DNA of 30,862 nt from DASVBJ01 sp036375895 (GTDB lineage: Bacteria; Actinomycetota; Actinomycetes; JACCUZ01): the NCBI GenBank assembly GCA_036375895.1, contig DASVBJ010000284.1, forward strand, positions 1 through 30,862. Direction: 5' to 3'. The notes beneath the pieces are model-generated. The model searched no databases and was not told the origin of the DNA. It worked only from the letters and a program-made list of their open reading frames with translations. A program made the position numbers and the translations under genes. Positions 30,369-30,862 of this stretch are shown piece after piece; position 1 is the first letter of the stretch, and every line of letters starts with the position of its first letter.

Positions 30369-30862
30369 TCAGCGCTTGCGCTTGGGGGCCCGCTTGGGCT
30401 GCTGGCGCTGCCGCGGGGCGGGAGGCTCGGCGGTGGTCGTGCCGGCGGCGGTGCCGCCGGCACCCGTGGCCGGCTGGTCACCGGCATGCTTCGCGGCCCT
30501 CGCGGCGCGTCGCTGCTCGAGGTGCTCGGCGGCCGCCGACCCCGGGGCAGGCATCCGGCGGATGACGTACAGCTGCTGGCCCATGGACCACAGGTTGGTG
30601 GTCAACCAGTACAGGAGGACACCGATCGGGAAGTTGACGCCACTCACCGCGAAGACGATCGGGAAGACGTACAGCAGGATCTTCTGCTGCTGGGCGAACG
30701 GGTTGTCCATCGCCGAGGCCGGCATGTTCTTCGTCATCAGCTGCCGCTGCGTGATGAACGTCGTGGCCGACATGAGGACGATCAGCACGACGGTGACGAT
30801 CTGCGTCGTCAGGTCCGCGGCGCCGATGAACTTGTCGGAGAGGTGCGCGCCGAGGATCTCGG
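30369..30862 (-). CDS. yidC: Membrane protein insertase YidC, C-terminal part
   Basis: Only the last 164 codons are in the window; the frame stays open to the edge and upstream codons read EILGAHLSDKFIGAADL. YidC inserts and folds membrane proteins alone or with SecYEG. The visible part has the last three helices (QIVTVVLIVLMSATTFI, LLYVFPIVFAVSGVNFPIGVLLYWLTTNLWSMGQQ) and the family motif NPFAQQQKILLYVFP. The C-terminal tail (about 75 residues) is charged and ends in basic KRAPKRKR, which probably contacts ribosomes. It is 47 nt upstream of jag. Confidence 0.95.
   Translation of the reverse strand, partial: EILGAHLSDKFIGAADLTTQIVTVVLIVLMSATTFITQRQLMTKNMPASAMDNPFAQQQKILLYVFPIVFAVSGVNFPIGVLLYWLTTNLWSMGQQLYVIRRMPAPGSAAAEHLEQRRAARAAKHAGDQPATGAGGTAAGTTTAEPPAPRQRQQPKRAPKRKR

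Overview
The window is a very GC-rich (about 70% by eye), gene-dense piece of an actinomycete chromosome. It carries the gene set that normally flanks the replication origin. GTG starts are frequent, overlaps between genes are mostly 4 nt, and several starts look leaderless behind a TANNNT -10 element. The gene order matches, from memory, two blocks of Mycobacterium tuberculosis (Rv0046c-Rv0056 and Rv3907c-Rv3921c) that lie on either side of oriC there but are joined here, as in Streptomyces. I cannot name the genus; a Propionibacteriales or Frankiales-type actinomycete is plausible.

Left block (1-12,100). The minus strand holds the ribosomal and replication operon rpsF-ssb-rpsR, with rpsR cut by the window edge and a folded rpsF leader that sequesters the ribosome binding site. 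Next come a small membrane protein, an endonuclease IV-like gene broken by an in-frame TAG, a divergent marR/yceI pair, a femX/alanine-racemase-like pair, then (minus) a zinc-ribbon DUF5318 gene, a class A penicillin-binding protein and a GT87-type mannosyltransferase. A padR-ino1 operon (plus) follows, with a striking nested palindrome as its likely operator. The ino1 downstream region is full of repeats and ends in a strong hairpin.

Middle block (12,150-25,670). An MFS transporter faces pcnA (CCA-adding enzyme). Divergent from pcnA runs a long plus-strand cell-envelope and stress cluster: NUDIX hydrolase, DUF6049 exported protein, murJ (lipid II flippase), a small membrane protein, a membrane-anchored pseudokinase (in mycobacteria fused to MurJ), sigM and its zinc-type anti-sigma factor, trxB, trxA and a CwlM-like amidase. 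trxB has a textbook sigma-R/SigH-type promoter (GGAAT-N18-GTT).

Right block (25,720-30,862, all minus). GNAT protein, parB, parA, rsmG, jag/khpB and yidC (cut by the edge) form the origin-proximal segregation and membrane-insertion operon. Three perfect parS sites lie inside parA and at the start of rsmG. ParA has an unusually long low-complexity N-terminus, and a well-placed internal start would give a normal-length protein.

No tRNA, rRNA, CRISPR array, insertion sequence or prophage gene was seen. The window is mostly conserved core genome; the interest lies in regulatory sites and in variations on known proteins.
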